Source: Carallia brachiata (lineage: Eukaryota; Streptophyta; Magnoliopsida; Malpighiales; Rhizophoraceae). Taken from it: a stretch of DNA of 64,000 bases. Below the pieces are notes generated by a model. That model made no database searches and was not told where the DNA came from. It saw only the letters and a list, made by a program, of their open reading frames with translations. This document shows positions 48,183 through 60,780 of this stretch, piece after piece (positions within the stretch are counted from its first letter, which is position 1; the number at the start of each line of letters is the position of its first letter). Location of the stretch: positions 5,176,273 through 5,240,272 of the forward strand of contig JADCRB010000040.1 in the NCBI GenBank assembly GCA_021464245.1. Direction: 5' to 3'. Made by a program: the position numbers and the translations under genes.

Positions 48183-49984
48183 TCAGCTTGAACCTTGAAT
48201 GGTCTGCAAGAGGTGCTCAATTCTGTACTTCATGACAGGCTGTCCATACCGGGTCTTCTTGAACATTTTCACTTTAGCATCTTTTCTACGCGCTTCAGCC
48301 TTTTCTCTTTGTTCCTTCCTTGCTCTTAACATTGCCTCCTTCTCAATCCTTTCCTTCTCTTTTTCTTCGTGCTGCTTCTCATAAGCCTCTTTCAAACTGT
48401 ATGACTTCTTGTTTATTTTGTTTCTTTTACCCATCTTGCTTGTTTCTCCAGTTTCACTTATGTCCTGCAATAGCCATTAAAACCATATCATGATTGACAC
48501 ATAAAATTAAAATATCTAAGTTACCACCTGCATTTTTAAATACAGGTTGTACACAAGCTTCTGCTATTGATCCCTGTGTTTCACCACAATAAAATGACTG
48601 ACATACAACATGAATACCTATTGCAAAGCACGAATCCTTAATGCATCTTATAGCATCCCTCTTTAATGACAAACCAAGTAGATAATTTAGAATAAAAGAA
48701 GGAAGAGAAATTTGTTGATGAGATCGTATTAGTGTTACATGCATAGTATTTAGGAGTTGCAAAATGAATTACGAAATTGTATGTTAAAGTGGATAACAAG
48801 ATGGTAAAGCCTCATACCTCTGGATTACTAGCAGGCAAGGGCTGACTTTGTTGCTTTAGCTTCTTTTTGAACTTGCTCACATATTTAGCATTCTTGTAGA
48901 ACTCCCTTTGTTTTTCTGATAGAAGACAAGTGAGATAAGCATCAACAAACTAATGGACAACAAAAAATAGAAATTTGATAATAAAAGGTTTAATCCCCTG
49001 ATATTTGGCCTCCTTCCAGTTCATATTCAAACATTCAGACCCTGATAGACTGAGAGCTCAGCTGGCCTCTCATTTTTCCATATACATTTATCCCTCATAC
49101 TGATGAGCAGCATAAATGTTTGCAGAATCCCAGAATCTGAAAAACTCCAAAACTGGTCCATCAAGATGGGTCTAATCTCCACACCCCATCATCAGTGTGC
49201 CTCTATTATTTCATTGATCCTGTTCACCAAATTTCTATTCTCGACTCATTTAACATCATTTATTGATTTATAAATAAGCCCACATGCTAATTATATTTAT
49301 CAGCTGCAACTTCTATCTATTCATTCCCATAGCATCAAAAGAACACTCATAACAATTTCAAACAAAAAAAAAAAAAGGAAAGAAAAAAAATGACGCCAAA
49401 AGATGTGAATAACCGACAAAACCAATAACAAAACTATAACAACAATCTGGTCGGAGAACAGACAGTAGCTCAAAGTCAAGCAGTTTGAACTTATTTTCCC
49501 AGATAAACTTTAGAAATTAACTGAAGATTGAAATATCCCAACTAACCTAAAACCATCCCTGCATTCTAAAACCTCAAAATCACTACACAGCAACCAAAAG
49601 CATGCTTAAGCAATTCAAAATGAACAATAAGTTATACTCCATTGGTACTGGAGTCCTATCCAAGACTGACAGTCTCGAGTTCGAATTTCAGTCGGAACTA
49701 ATTATCTAAAAAAAAAAAAAAAATAAAATCTGACTTAAAGGGTAAAGAAGGAACAGAGTGGGAAACAATGGCAAAAAGAAGAAGAATTAGTTACTTATAA
49801 GGGCAGGGTTGTAGTGGTTGCTTTTGGACTTAGCATTGGCAAAGGCTTCAAGGGAGAGGCCGGGCCCTCCCAATCTCATCATGTTCTTCTTCTTCTTCGT
49901 GTTCCTATTCTTCATGCTGATTAATTTTGAGCCGTTGATTTTCTCCTCCGTTTCACGATCTGTTATCGGCGGTCGTTTCTTCAT
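48183..49984 (-). CDS. FYV7/TAP26-like rRNA-processing protein
   Basis: Three exons, 49984-49795, 48915-48818 and 48464-48183, with GT-AG introns in consistent phase, give 189 residues. The protein is very basic (MKNRNTKKKKNMMRLGG, KKKLKQQ, KMGKRNKINKK), has a long charged helix (EKQHEEKEKERIEKEAMLRA) and ends KTRYGQPVMKYRIEHLLQTI. The GQP-M---I-HLL--I ending is the signature of the Fyv7 / CCDC59 (TAP26) family as I know it. Yeast Fyv7 works in the nucleolus on early pre-rRNA cleavage for the 40S subunit. A nucleolar role here is by family. The start MKKRPPITDRE is the first ATG in frame. Its 5' leader is close to the GC-rich stretch at 50040-50170. Confidence 0.8.
49629..49724 (+). mobile_element. 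Probable SINE in intron 1 of the FYV7-like gene
   Basis: A B-box-like gtctcgagttcgaatttc followed by a body ending in a 16-base A-run. It lies in the intron, antisense to the gene. No clear target duplication is visible. Confidence 0.5.
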
Positions 49985-50039
49985 CGTTCAAGAAAATTCT
50001 ATGTTTCCAGAAGCCAATTGATAGCAAATTGAAAACCCT

Positions 50040-52684
50040 AGCGTAGCGGAGCCGAGGCAATGCGACTGCGATGATCTGGTGGTCAGGCGCTTGGGACCGT
50101 CCAATTAGGGTTTGGCAATCACCGCCTCATAACGACGTCGAAACGACGTCTTCAACGTCGGAGAACGTATGCAAAAGTAATTAAGTGGTGTTAATTATAC
50201 TTTTTTTTTTTTTTAAAATAAAATTAATTTATAATTTAATATTATATAAGTATTATTTTTAATTTTTCATTTAAATAAATTTTATTTATTTTATAATAAA
50301 AAATTATAAATAAATTATATTTAAAAAAATCAAAATAAAAACTTTCACATGATTGTTAACTCTTTTTGAGAACAGGTCGGGAGTAGATTGATTTGGACAA
50401 AGGCGGACATCGTGGTATGTGGGTCCCACGTGATTAGTTGCTATTTTTATTTTGGTCAAAACAGACATGTTTTCGCCATGAATATGATATGACTTACGAT
50501 AAAAGTGATATCATTTTATAATGAAACTACTACAAAAATGAAAGTCATTACAGGTTAATATATGGATAATATGTAGTTAATTAATATTATTTAATATTTT
50601 TTTAAAATTTAATATATTTTTTATAATTTAATATTTTAAATTTTTATGTGTCCACTATTTTTTTTACTTATACATATTTACTTAATTTTTTATAAATTTT
50701 TTTTACTGCAGTTTGTTTTTATATTGTTACAATTGGTATCATCTTGATTGTAAGTAAAGTATTTTGAGCAAAAAATTAAATTTTTTTCAAAAAGTATTTT
50801 GTCATAATTTTTGAGGTGGGAAGCACCTTAACAGTCTGATTTCTATGTCCTTTTATGGACACTTCTTTTCTGAATTACAAACAAATTGATTTGCGTATAG
50901 TTTATCTGACTTATGGATATAAATTAGAGTGATTTTTAATTATATATCTTATTTAACTATTTAAAAAAATAGACTCATTTGATTATAGTGTTTATGAGTT
51001 ATAAATTTATAATTAAATCTGAATTTATATTCAATTTATTTAAAAGTGGACAACAACACAAAAATTCAAATACAGATCAGCATAAAAAATATGTAAACTA
51101 CTACTATACTGTCATCTGGAGTGATTAATATTAATTGTTAATTGCCTTTGCATTAATAAGCGTCATCATTCCTTCGTTCGATTTGATCATAACTTGTCAT
51201 AATTGCACATAAAGAAATTACAGCACTATGTTTTAGTGCAATTAGTGTGTACAAAAGATTAATTAATGAAGTAATTATTTTTTATAATGAAAAGCAATTG
51301 ATCGTTCTGCCTCTATGTATCTCAATAATTAATTTTTAGTATGTTAAATATTAGTAGAGAAAGGTGTTAACTGTTAAAGAACAAGAGACACTCTAAAAAG
51401 TGCTTAGCACTGGAGGAAAGTGGAGATGATGAGGGTTGAATTCCTGTCATCCCAAATATGCATGGCGACTTGATCATATGAGTAAGCCCGAACCATTCAA
51501 TAATTATTACTAATAACTACCATTTTTTTTTTTATGAAATTATTATACATCGATTATACGTGTAATGAACTTTCGATGCTGGGGCAAAGAGACCCAAACG
51601 ACTCTCCTGCACTTGTGTTACTTCTCTCATATTGATTTAAGTAAAGACTAAACGAAGAGGTCTCATGTTCTAGGGCTGTTCTAAAACATTAATACGATTC
51701 AATCCAACCAATCTAATCCGTATTAATTCGAACTCACCAAAATTACTAAGTTTAAATTAGTTACAGTTTGAAAATTTTAAAATCTGTTAATAGTAGAATG
51801 AATGTAGATTAAGAGTTCAATCCACTCAATCCACATATATATATATATATAAAAGTGAATGAGGTAGATTTTTTTAATTCAACTATATACTCATGCACAA
51901 GTTCTTAGTCTTTGTTGCTTTATCTAATTACTTATCTAATTATTTTCTTTCCCCAGCTTTGGTTTTTTTTTTTTTTGAGCAGGGACTTATTGTGTATATA
52001 TATATATAATTCAGTATTGTGAATTAAATTTACTATGAATTGGGGTTGAGACCCTAGTTAATTAAAAATATGAAATCTTGACATTGTGAATTAGATATAA
52101 AATATTTTGTAAATTGACATTAAGATATCTTTTACTAAGTAAAACCGGTCTCATATAATTTTTAGTAAATTTTAATTAATTTTTAAGTGTATTTAAAATT
52201 TTAAATAAATATAATTTACATATTATAATAATAAAATCGATAAAAACAAATAAATATTTTGATAATTAATGATAATTATAAATTAAAAAAATTATAATTT
52301 TTTTATTATACATAATCCGACCAAATCAATTTAATCTAATCTACCTAAATTTACGACTCTCCGAGCATGTGGGCGCTCCCATCTCTTGTTTTAATTGGTC
52401 CGTGGCTGCGTGCACTCGACGGAGTTTGTTCAAACATTCACATCAACAGCAACAGTACTTGGTGCCAGCTCCCCAAATGCAAATACTGACAAGATATTGA
52501 TGGCCTTTATTACATGATCGAACTAGCTTTTAATGCCACCCAACGCCCATCTTCTCCCTGTGGGTGTGTGTCACTGTATTTTCTACATGCGTACATAAAA
52601 TTAATCATCTATCATCTTTTTTCTCTGCTGCTTTGCTCTGTCCATTATAATAACTTTGTAGCTAACTCGTCTTGTGTAATTAAA
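50040..52684. other. Intergenic region between FYV7-like and CASP-like genes
   Basis: The first 130 bp are GC-rich with two aacgacgtc palindrome-like words and are probably the FYV7-like promoter. The remainder is AT-rich with repeat debris (about 50562-50655), an (AT)n tract at 51835-51850 and a second near 52000. No gene is recognised. Confidence 0.45.
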
Positions 52685-54429
52685 ATGGAGATGACCGGGC
52701 ACAAATCTGGCCACACGGAGATGAGGTCAAGGGGGTCTTGGGAAGTAATTTGAGGATTTTGGGGCTGCTCCTAACGTTGGTGGCTTCTATTATGGTGGGA
52801 GTTGATAAGGAGACCAAGATTGTTGCTTTCACTCTCTTCAGTTCCTTGCCACCTTTGAAAATTCCCGTTACCGCTAAATGGCAATACATGTCTGCTTTCG
52901 TGTAAGATTTTCCCAAAACCTCGCCTTAAATTAATTACTTGATCGCTCTTTTGGTTTGTTTCATTCATAGTATGTCTGCTTGCACTGTCACAGACCTTTG
53001 GCACCGTCAGGTTTAAGGTTCAAACCTCAAACATAGAAGTTGGAGGCACCAAACCTCAACTAACTGCATCTCTCTTTCTTTTTGTTTGTTGGGTTGCTTG
53101 CTTCGATGACTTCAACTGGATAGTGTTTTTTTCGTTTTTTCGAACTGTTACAGTTGCATTTATGCGATCAAAAAGCCCAAGTAGAGCATTAAACCAGTTT
53201 CTAAAATACATAATATACAGAAAGCCCATATCACTGCAACCCCTGTGTACACATTAAAAACCAGCCAGTCCATCTCAGGTCTACGAACACGGAATCTAAG
53301 CACAAAATTGGAGCGCTAAGATATAGCCACTTTCCCACTCTATAGTAAAAGAGTTTCATGTACCGCGAGAGCCAGCTGATGTCATTCCAGATCTCACACA
53401 ACTAAAAAAACTAAAGATTTGAAATTTAAGTTTTGTGTCAAAGATAACAGGATGTGCAACAAATTGCACATAATAAAATATTTAAAAAATAAAAATTTTA
53501 TTTCCAACTTAACCAAAAAAAAAAAAAAGAAATACATGCCCTTTATTGTTTTGGATAACCCTTGCCTTCCCCATATTATCAAACCTGAACAAAAAACATA
53601 GACAGAGAACTACAAAAGAAGTCCATACCCAGCTCATTAAAAATTTAGACTTTCAGTCTTGGATTTTAATTATATGAAGGAGACGTAGGATTTATAAAAA
53701 TAGAGATAATTACTCTAATTGTGTGAGATCTGGAACATTGTAAGTCATTCATAGTCCAACGATTTAGTTGGTTGAGGTTGGTTGAGGTTTGTAACGCTTT
53801 ACCTTTCGTAAGTCTTATCAACTCTTTTAAGTATAAGGAATGTGAGATGAGAGTAAAATATGTAAATTTAATTTATCAAGGCAGATAGACTTGGTACATC
53901 GGAATTAAAACTCACATTTAGTGGGTTTCAAAGGAGGTATTGTTTGCATTCCAAGGCTATCCAAGAATTATCATGAAATTGTTAGACGTTAGATTTTTTA
54001 TTAAGAAAACATGTAGAAATGAAAGATCTGATTCTGATCATGTCCCTTTTTACCATTGTTTTCCTAAGGTATCTGTTCGTGTCAAATGTCATCGCATGTT
54101 CTTATGCTGCGGGATCTCTGGCATATGCCCTGGCAACTGGTAGTGCCAGAAACAACAATATAAAACCAGAGCTAGTGATCCTAGACACGGTAATAATGGG
54201 GTTGCTCTTCTCTGCCAATGGAGCTACAGCTGCTATCGGAGTGATTGGCCAATACGGCAACTCGCACGTGCACTGGAACAAGGTGTGCCATATTTTTGGT
54301 GGCTTTTGCCACCAAATGGCTGCTGCCTTTGCATCCTCTCTTGTCGGCTCGTTCGTGTTCCTTTGGCTGGTGGCGCTTGCTATTTTCAGACTCCACAAGA
54401 AATCAATGTCGACCCAAAATGAACTGTAA
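52685..54429 (+). CDS. CASP-like membrane protein, CASPL1E type (one-base frameshift)
   Basis: Two exons, 52685-52901 and 54069-54429, with a GT-AG intron. The protein has four membrane segments: LRILGLLLTLVASIMVG, FVSNVIACSYAAGSLAYALA, DTVIMGLLFSANGATAAIGV and AFASSLVGSFVFLWLVALAI. CASP-like proteins are four-pass plasma-membrane proteins; the founding CASPs scaffold the Casparian strip. Blocks such as VGVDKETK, PVTAKWQYMSAFVY, NVIACSYAA and GNSHVHWNKVC fit the CASPL1E subgroup as remembered. The ATG frame (MEMTGHKSGHTEMRSRG) closes at TGA in exon 1, and the membrane frame is one base off. The exons sum to 578 bp, one short of a multiple of three. One extra G in the 5-G run at about 52735-52739 would give 192 residues. 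It is either a homopolymer consensus error or a null allele. Confidence 0.85.
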
Positions 54430-55495
54430 GTGCCCTCCAGTTGTTCCATGTACGGGTGAGAAAGTAGGCGAGCCATTGATATGACATTATATGTATATAT
54501 ATATGTACTTCGTGTGGCAAGTGTGTCTGCTTTGTACCAATGAATTTGGATGCCAAGCTGGTTATCTCAACACATCGATCATCAGCAGTGGTACTTTGTG
54601 AATTCAGAAAACATATAAAATTGTGTATTCTTGTGCAAGAAAGGTTAGAAAGCGAGTTTCATATGAATGGACGAGAAAAGAGGGTGAGCCGACACAGCAC
54701 TTGTTGATGTGCTAATAAAAAAAATCAGCCAATGTAAGTTGTAACTATATTAGTGACCAGCATTGTTGTGAATGCATCAAAAGGCTCTAGCAGCCTAATG
54801 TCTCAATCGATCTCTGCTCTATTAACGACACACATTCAGATGTTGCCACGTACAACACTCAGTAGAACATTAAATTTTACTCATGTTCCTCCATGCCCGC
54901 TCATGGGCTTTTCCCAATATATCTGCATCAAAACAATCCAAGTATCCACACAACATGGCATCAGGCATGAATACAAACGAAGGGGAAACTTATTTTATAT
55001 TTTAGCTTAAATCCACATAATGGCATGACGAAAAGTCGAAGGCTTTACAAGCAATATACACCATACAAAGTTATCCGATGAAACAGCAATAGGCTATCTA
55101 TATGCGGGAACCTGAAAATTGTATCTTTCCGACGTTTGGCTGCATTCCAGAACCTCAAAGATCCATCCTAAAAATAACTTACAGCTTCTTTTGTGGATGG
55201 CAATTTACATTTCATGCAGTCTACCATATCCCCTGTGTCCACATAAAGCATGTCAGCCAAAGAAGTCCAAAGCAGAAGATGAGAGATCAGGCATCTAAAG
55301 TTCAAAATGTCGTGGAAATATACAATGATATTGTGCCATTTATTTATGCCAACACCATATGGAAAAAATAACATGTAATAGCGCGTGAGATTTGCACTCT
55401 TCCAATTCGGTACTTACTCATTACTCTTAACAAATATCTCATGAAAGCTTTTGCTTAAACAAACAAGAGCAGAAAACAACATACCCTTCTCTTAG
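54430..55495. other. Convergent 3' region
   Basis: It lies between the ends of the CASP-like (+) and COL (-) genes and should hold both 3' UTRs. No additional gene is recognised. Confidence 0.45.
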
Positions 55496-58400
55496 TTACT
55501 TGTCTTTAGCGAAACGACCCTTAATTCTAGTCCTGCCTTCTGCTCGAGCTTTTCGTGATTCATATCTAATGTGCTTGTCATACCTGTGGACAAAAGAATG
55601 TCAACCAATGAGTTTTAATAAAAAGACAACCAGAGACCACAGGTGTTACATTCATAAAGTATCCTATCTCTTTCACGCAAAGATACTAAAACTCGGGTAG
55701 ATCCTCCACTGCACTACAGCCTTTCCATATCTATTATTGTATCCTCTGTTGCAAATGAAACATGTGGTTATTTTGAAGTTACAAAACTAGGCTAGTGGCT
55801 ACAAGTTTCATAGCTATGGTGTAACATACACAATCACACATAGCGATATCTGTCATATCATATTTTTCTGAATGCATAGATGCTAGGGCAGATGCAGATA
55901 AAATTTCAGAGGGGCAAATTTTACGTATGCAGATACAATAACGAAAACTAACATATATATATAAACAAGAAATCATATTAGTTATTCTAAATAATAAACA
56001 TTATAATTATATACTTGTTTTAAATTTTTTTTCAATTTTTCAAACAGGCTTTTTTAATTTTTTGTTTTAAAAAAAAGAAACAGGTTTTTTGAAAAAAAAA
56101 AAAAAAAGCTGAAGCATTTGGGTTGGGAAGGAAATAAAAAAAAAAAAAAAAAAGAAAAAGAAAAAGAAACATGTGTTTGGGAAAAAAAAAAAGCAAAAGA
56201 AAACAAACATGCAACTATGCAAGAAATCTGTTTTTTGGAAAAAAAAAAAAGAAAACAAACCGGTTTTTTTTTGGGGGGGGTGGGGGGAAACAAATGTCTT
56301 GTGGAACCTCAAAGTCGAGGCCTCTAAAATTTCGAAGGGGCGGCAGACAACCACTACCACTAGGCTAAACGCTTAACTTTTATAACTTTTCAGTCTAACA
56401 GCTCTATATACTGTAAAATGAGGGGGGGCAATTTAGCTAGATCCGCCCTTGCATGGATGTAATATCATATTTTTGAAGAGTTTACACCATGCATATGAAG
56501 AAGCCATGCCTTTTGTACACAGTTCCATCTTTAGTTCAACACTGAAAGCATTCCAAGGTGTCCAAAATTTTCTCGTTCATTATGGGAACCAAACAAAACT
56601 TTGAGCAGGCATCTAATGTCTAGTCCTATATGGAAACAGAGATAATGAGTAATGAATCTTACAGAGGAAAAAGGCTGGTTCAATACCTTCTTGTTTTCTT
56701 CTTCTCCTTGTACCTTGAAAGTGCAGAGTCTCTCTCCTGGTTGTTTATCTCATGCGGTACAACTTTTGGGAATAGTGGTAAAGTTACAGTAAAAGGTTGC
56801 AGTGATTGTGCTTCAGGACCTTCTTTGGTATGAGTTGCACTCCCACCAGCATCAGACTGTTTATCAGGAATAGAAGAGCATTCCTCCAAGTTGATTGTCA
56901 ATGATGCTGACGGTAGATAAACATTATTTACAGCCTCAGGGGTATCATTAAACAAGTTACAGACATTTTCCTGCAAGTAGGAAAAAAAAAGACCTGGAGT
57001 GCATATGTCGCAAGTATAGCATAATCATCGAACCAAAACTGAAAAAAACAAAAAAAGAGGTACAAGAACATAAGAGGTTCTCTACCAATTAGCAATCATT
57101 GAAACTCAATTCGTGTAAACCAGAAAACAATAAAAGTGAATTCTGAGCAGTCACACTTCACATCATAAAGAAAGTACCAAATAGATGATACCGTCATCAA
57201 TCTTAAAATCTCGACAGTTTCGATATATGTAAAACTAAATCCTGCAAAGGTGCATGTACGTAGATTGATTGCATCAGACAGATAGTTAGCGAATCAGGCC
57301 TTTTTTGTCATGAACAAGGTAAATATAATACCCATCGTATTTTCATTAGTCAAATGGGCGTGCCACATAACTGACGCAACTTCACAAATTAGAAGTAAGT
57401 CTTCTGCCCCCACTTATAAAATATACAAGCTAATTTCATTTTTCTTGTGGTACACGTGCACAAGAGCCATCCATGATATTCAAAATAGTTTGCACTTCAA
57501 TCAGGCCACGTGCTGAAGGTTGAATTACTCCCCATGTGCACTACCACTCTAGTCACACCATTCAAGGCATAAAACTCAGAATTGTATCTCCCATCCAACA
57601 TCATTCCCATGGGAAACAGCCATGGATGCTTAGCAGGGATCCTCGTACATGGTGAATAATTAAATTCCAATTGAACTAAAATTTTGAACAGTAGCAGCAA
57701 GTAAATCAAAAGAGGAAGTACAAAATCTACAAGTAAATCAAAAGAGGAAGTACAAAATCTATGCAAACTATGCAATCAATAGACCACGCGAGCTTAATTC
57801 AATTACGTTAAGTAGGAGAGAACCTTTACCTCATATGCAGGGAATGACATGGGCCACGCATCAGGCTCGTAAACTGTATACATATTTCTGGGCTGCTGAT
57901 CTTGTCCATTTGCCAGAGATTGGAAAGTATTAACGGGCTCTATGTCTCCATTTTTGTAGTTAGGTAAGGATTCCAACCTAGCTAACTCACTAAGCTGACG
58001 AAGTATTTCTTCCCTGTGTTGCCCACAAGCAGCATTACGATTCTGATTCAACAATGTTATTTTAAACAAAGTCAAAACAAAATAACCGATAAGACAATTC
58101 GTAATAATCTTTTAGCACCTGACAGTTCTTATGCTGACAAAGTATGGCAACAAAAATACAACAAAACAAACAAAAACAACAATAGGAATTTAATCACCAA
58201 ATCAATCAACCGCAAGCCACTTTGAAACCCAATTGAATTGAACTTTACCAAATTAAAAAATTAGTCACAAATTATGCAGCAAAGGAAAAGGATTAAAGAA
58301 TATAAAAATAGCACCTTTGAGAAGGAAAAGCCAATTGGTTGTTCGATAAGTCAAAATTGCACAGTAAAATCAAACAAAACTTTGACAAACACAACAACAT

Positions 58401-59021
58401 AGTTAAATAAAACCCAACAAAAAAAAAAAAAAAACCCAAAGAAATGGAATTGGTAATTGCCTTTGGCAAAGGAGGCACTCCCAGGGCCTGAAAATTGTGA
58501 CCCGAATCACTCGAAACTATCAAATCATCCAAACTAACAACCGCAGGACTATCCCAAACCAACAAATCGGAACACCCATCATCGAAAGTCGAGCCATCAA
58601 GATCCGACCAACCAAACCCATCACGCTCTCCATCCAAAAACAGAGTCTTTTTCCCACCAACATCTTCAAACCCGAAAATGGTCACCAATTCAGCGGCAGA
58701 AGGATAATCGGTGAAACCCTCGATGGGTCTCCTGTTATGCGATGGCGGCGACGGCGACAAAGAAAGACGGTGCCTTTCCCAGTCACAGTTCTGGCACAAA
58801 ACGGAGTGCTCCGTCTCGCAGAAGATTGAAGCAGGGGAAGCGTCACAGGCGTCACAGAGCTGTGACCGAGTGTGCTTGGAGAACAACTGGTTGGTTGAGT
58901 GAACTTCGCGGTCGCAAGCGAGACAAAGCTTGGCCGAGTCGGCTCTGCAATAAAGAAGAGCAGTGGACTCATTACAGTAGTCACAGAGTCGGCGTGTTTG
59001 CACTTCTTCTTCGGCTTTCAT
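55496..59021 (-). CDS. COL13: CONSTANS-like B-box/CCT transcription factor, COL13 type
   Basis: Four exons, 59021-58461, 58042-57830, 56970-56687 and 55583-55496, sum to 1146 bp, 381 residues. Two N-terminal B-box zinc fingers are seen: [20 protein letters not shown] from about residue 13, and [20 protein letters not shown] from about residue 57. The conserved motif GVPPLPKNRNAACG spans the first junction. The C-terminal CCT domain (YKEKKKTRR, then [19 protein letters not shown], then IKGRFAKDK) is split by intron 3. CCT domains contact NF-Y and DNA; COL proteins act in light and photoperiod responses in the nucleus. Introns 2 and 3 are GT-AG. Intron 1 begins with GC (CCAAAG then gcaatt), a rare GC-AG intron. 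The first exon frame runs on into it, so an unspliced product would differ. I chose ATG 59021 because the frame upstream has no ATG. COL13 is preferred over COL14/15 by gene neighbourhood. Confidence 0.92.
55883..56449. mobile_element. Candidate terminal-inverted-repeat element in COL intron 3
   Basis: A 567-bp block with short inverted ends (ctagggcagat at the left; atccgccctt at the right, the near complement). It is flanked by tgcatagatg at 55873-55882 and tgcatggatg at 56450-56459, 9 of 10 matching. Its interior holds several long A-runs and a G-run interrupted by one T. The homopolymers make some of this sequence unreliable. Confidence 0.5.
57699..57761. repeat. Tandem duplication of about 32 bp in COL intron 2
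   Basis: Two adjacent near-identical units, each with aagtaaatcaaaagaggaag, at 57699-57730 and 57731-57761. They are intronic and have no effect on the reading frame. Confidence 0.85.
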
Positions 59022-60765
59022 GGTTTGCTCTTCTTCTGGTTTCCCTTTTGGTTTTATCAAATGAATGTGCTTGAAAATTCAATTAATTGAGCTCGAAATG
59101 AATCTTGATTTTAGTACATGAGTACATCCATCCACTTACCACGAAGGACTTCGGAAATCTTATCTTTACTTTTTGGAGGAAAAAAAAGAAACGAAAAGTA
59201 TAAGTAGTGAGATGGTCCCAAATATTGTGACTTGGTGATTACGGAGGCGCTTAGCTATATGACCCGGACTCCATGCTCTATATGACACTGACCACATGCT
59301 TCGTGTTAAATATACTTGCAAAATATGTTTGCAAAATTAAATGTGTAATTTTTCACATACATCAGAATATCTTATCACTCGGTCAGAAATGAAGTTTTTT
59401 ACCGTTTAATACGGTAGTTCAGCGTATTTTTCTCTTTATTGACCCGAATTCCAGTTGACGCTTCATCGTCATAATACGCCAACAAAATTATACTCGCACG
59501 CTATATGCATAATTCGTTAATATTGTTATCGGATGTGAAAGAAGTCTATTCAGATCTAATAATACTTGAATAATAAGTTTGTCACTATAAAAATAGTTGA
59601 ACGGAACATTCAAATAGAGAGATTATTCTGATTTTAACTCACAGACATTATAATATATATACTATGAATATTTTTTTTTACTAAAGAAAAGTGAAGTTTC
59701 TTGAGAACCTTCCGTCGATTTTTCTTGCTGTTTAGTTTAACATCGGGAGCTCTTTCTTTTTTATTTCAGAATTTTTTCAGAGATTAATAAAATTTGTCAA
59801 AATTTATATTTGAAATTTTGAAATTCAGCAAATTTTTGTTAAATTTCGAAACTAGAATATCATTCACCCTTTGTCTGAAAAAAAAAAAAAATGTCATTGA
59901 GTGTATTAACTATTGTGTTTTGTTTTTTAATTTTTATTGGGGACTTTTGGCCTTTTTAGTTGACTTTTTCCTTTTTATTTTGGTGCCTTTCCTCTGTCTG
60001 TTTCCCGTTAATATCATTGGCTGGTTCATAAAAGTCTACTGTGGGACCCACACATTCAACTCCAGAAATAGCTACTCATTTATTAGTTCCTGCCTCTCTT
60101 AATTTATTTGTTTTTTTTTTTTGGTTACACCTGCCTCTCTTAATTGACCATTTAGAAGTAGCATATTGTGCGCGAAGCGAGTGGACGTCAGATTAGCAGC
60201 AGAGTAAATTCTAGATGTCCAGTTTTTTGAGCTTCTAGGTGTCCTATTACTATTACGTCTATCCTGTGCGTTAGGCCAAATTAATATAGAGCAACAGTGT
60301 GTTTTTATTGTAAGAAATTTTTAAGAAGAAATTGTGTAAAAAGATAATTATTTAAATGAATGAGAAATATGTAAAAATATATATATATATATAAATAATA
60401 ATTTTTTTTCTTTCTTCAACTAAAATTTTTTTTTTTACTCTTTAATTCTTTTTACTTTATTTTTCACAAAACAAACACTCTATTAATTTTATAGTGTTTC
60501 TGGCTATCATAATTGGTATAGTGTATAAGATAGAGTAGTGTATGAGATAGAGAAATATTTAATTTTATCAAACATTTTAACAAAAATTAAAATTCATATT
60601 TTATAAATGATATAAAAGAAATTTTTTAAGCATTAAATAAATTATACCGTCTCTTCTTCTTTGGGAAGCATTTCAGCCATTTGTATCCCTTTGAAAGAAG
60701 CTAAAATTAACAATCTCGTAGGTGCCACTTGTACACTTAACGGGATTTTTTTTTTTTTTTGAGTT
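59022..60765. other. COL upstream region and AT-rich intergenic DNA
   Basis: The first few hundred bases should hold the COL13-like promoter and leader. Beyond that lie T-tracts and an (AT)n run near 60378-60392. The 102-residue frame at 59794-60102 is Phe-rich AT noise. Confidence 0.4.
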
Positions 60766-60780
60766 GGCTCCTCCATATGT

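Noticed and set aside
52514..52684. Upstream extension of the CASP-like frame (MIELAFNATQ)
   Set aside because: It has no family similarity; the CASP-like N-terminus starts naturally at the later ATG 52685.
53749..53830. Possible SINE (ggttgaggttggttgagg)
   Set aside because: The body is a simple duplication; there is no B-box and no A-tail.
56032..56376. Phe-rich and Lys-rich frames on both strands
   Set aside because: Produced by long A-runs in COL intron 3.
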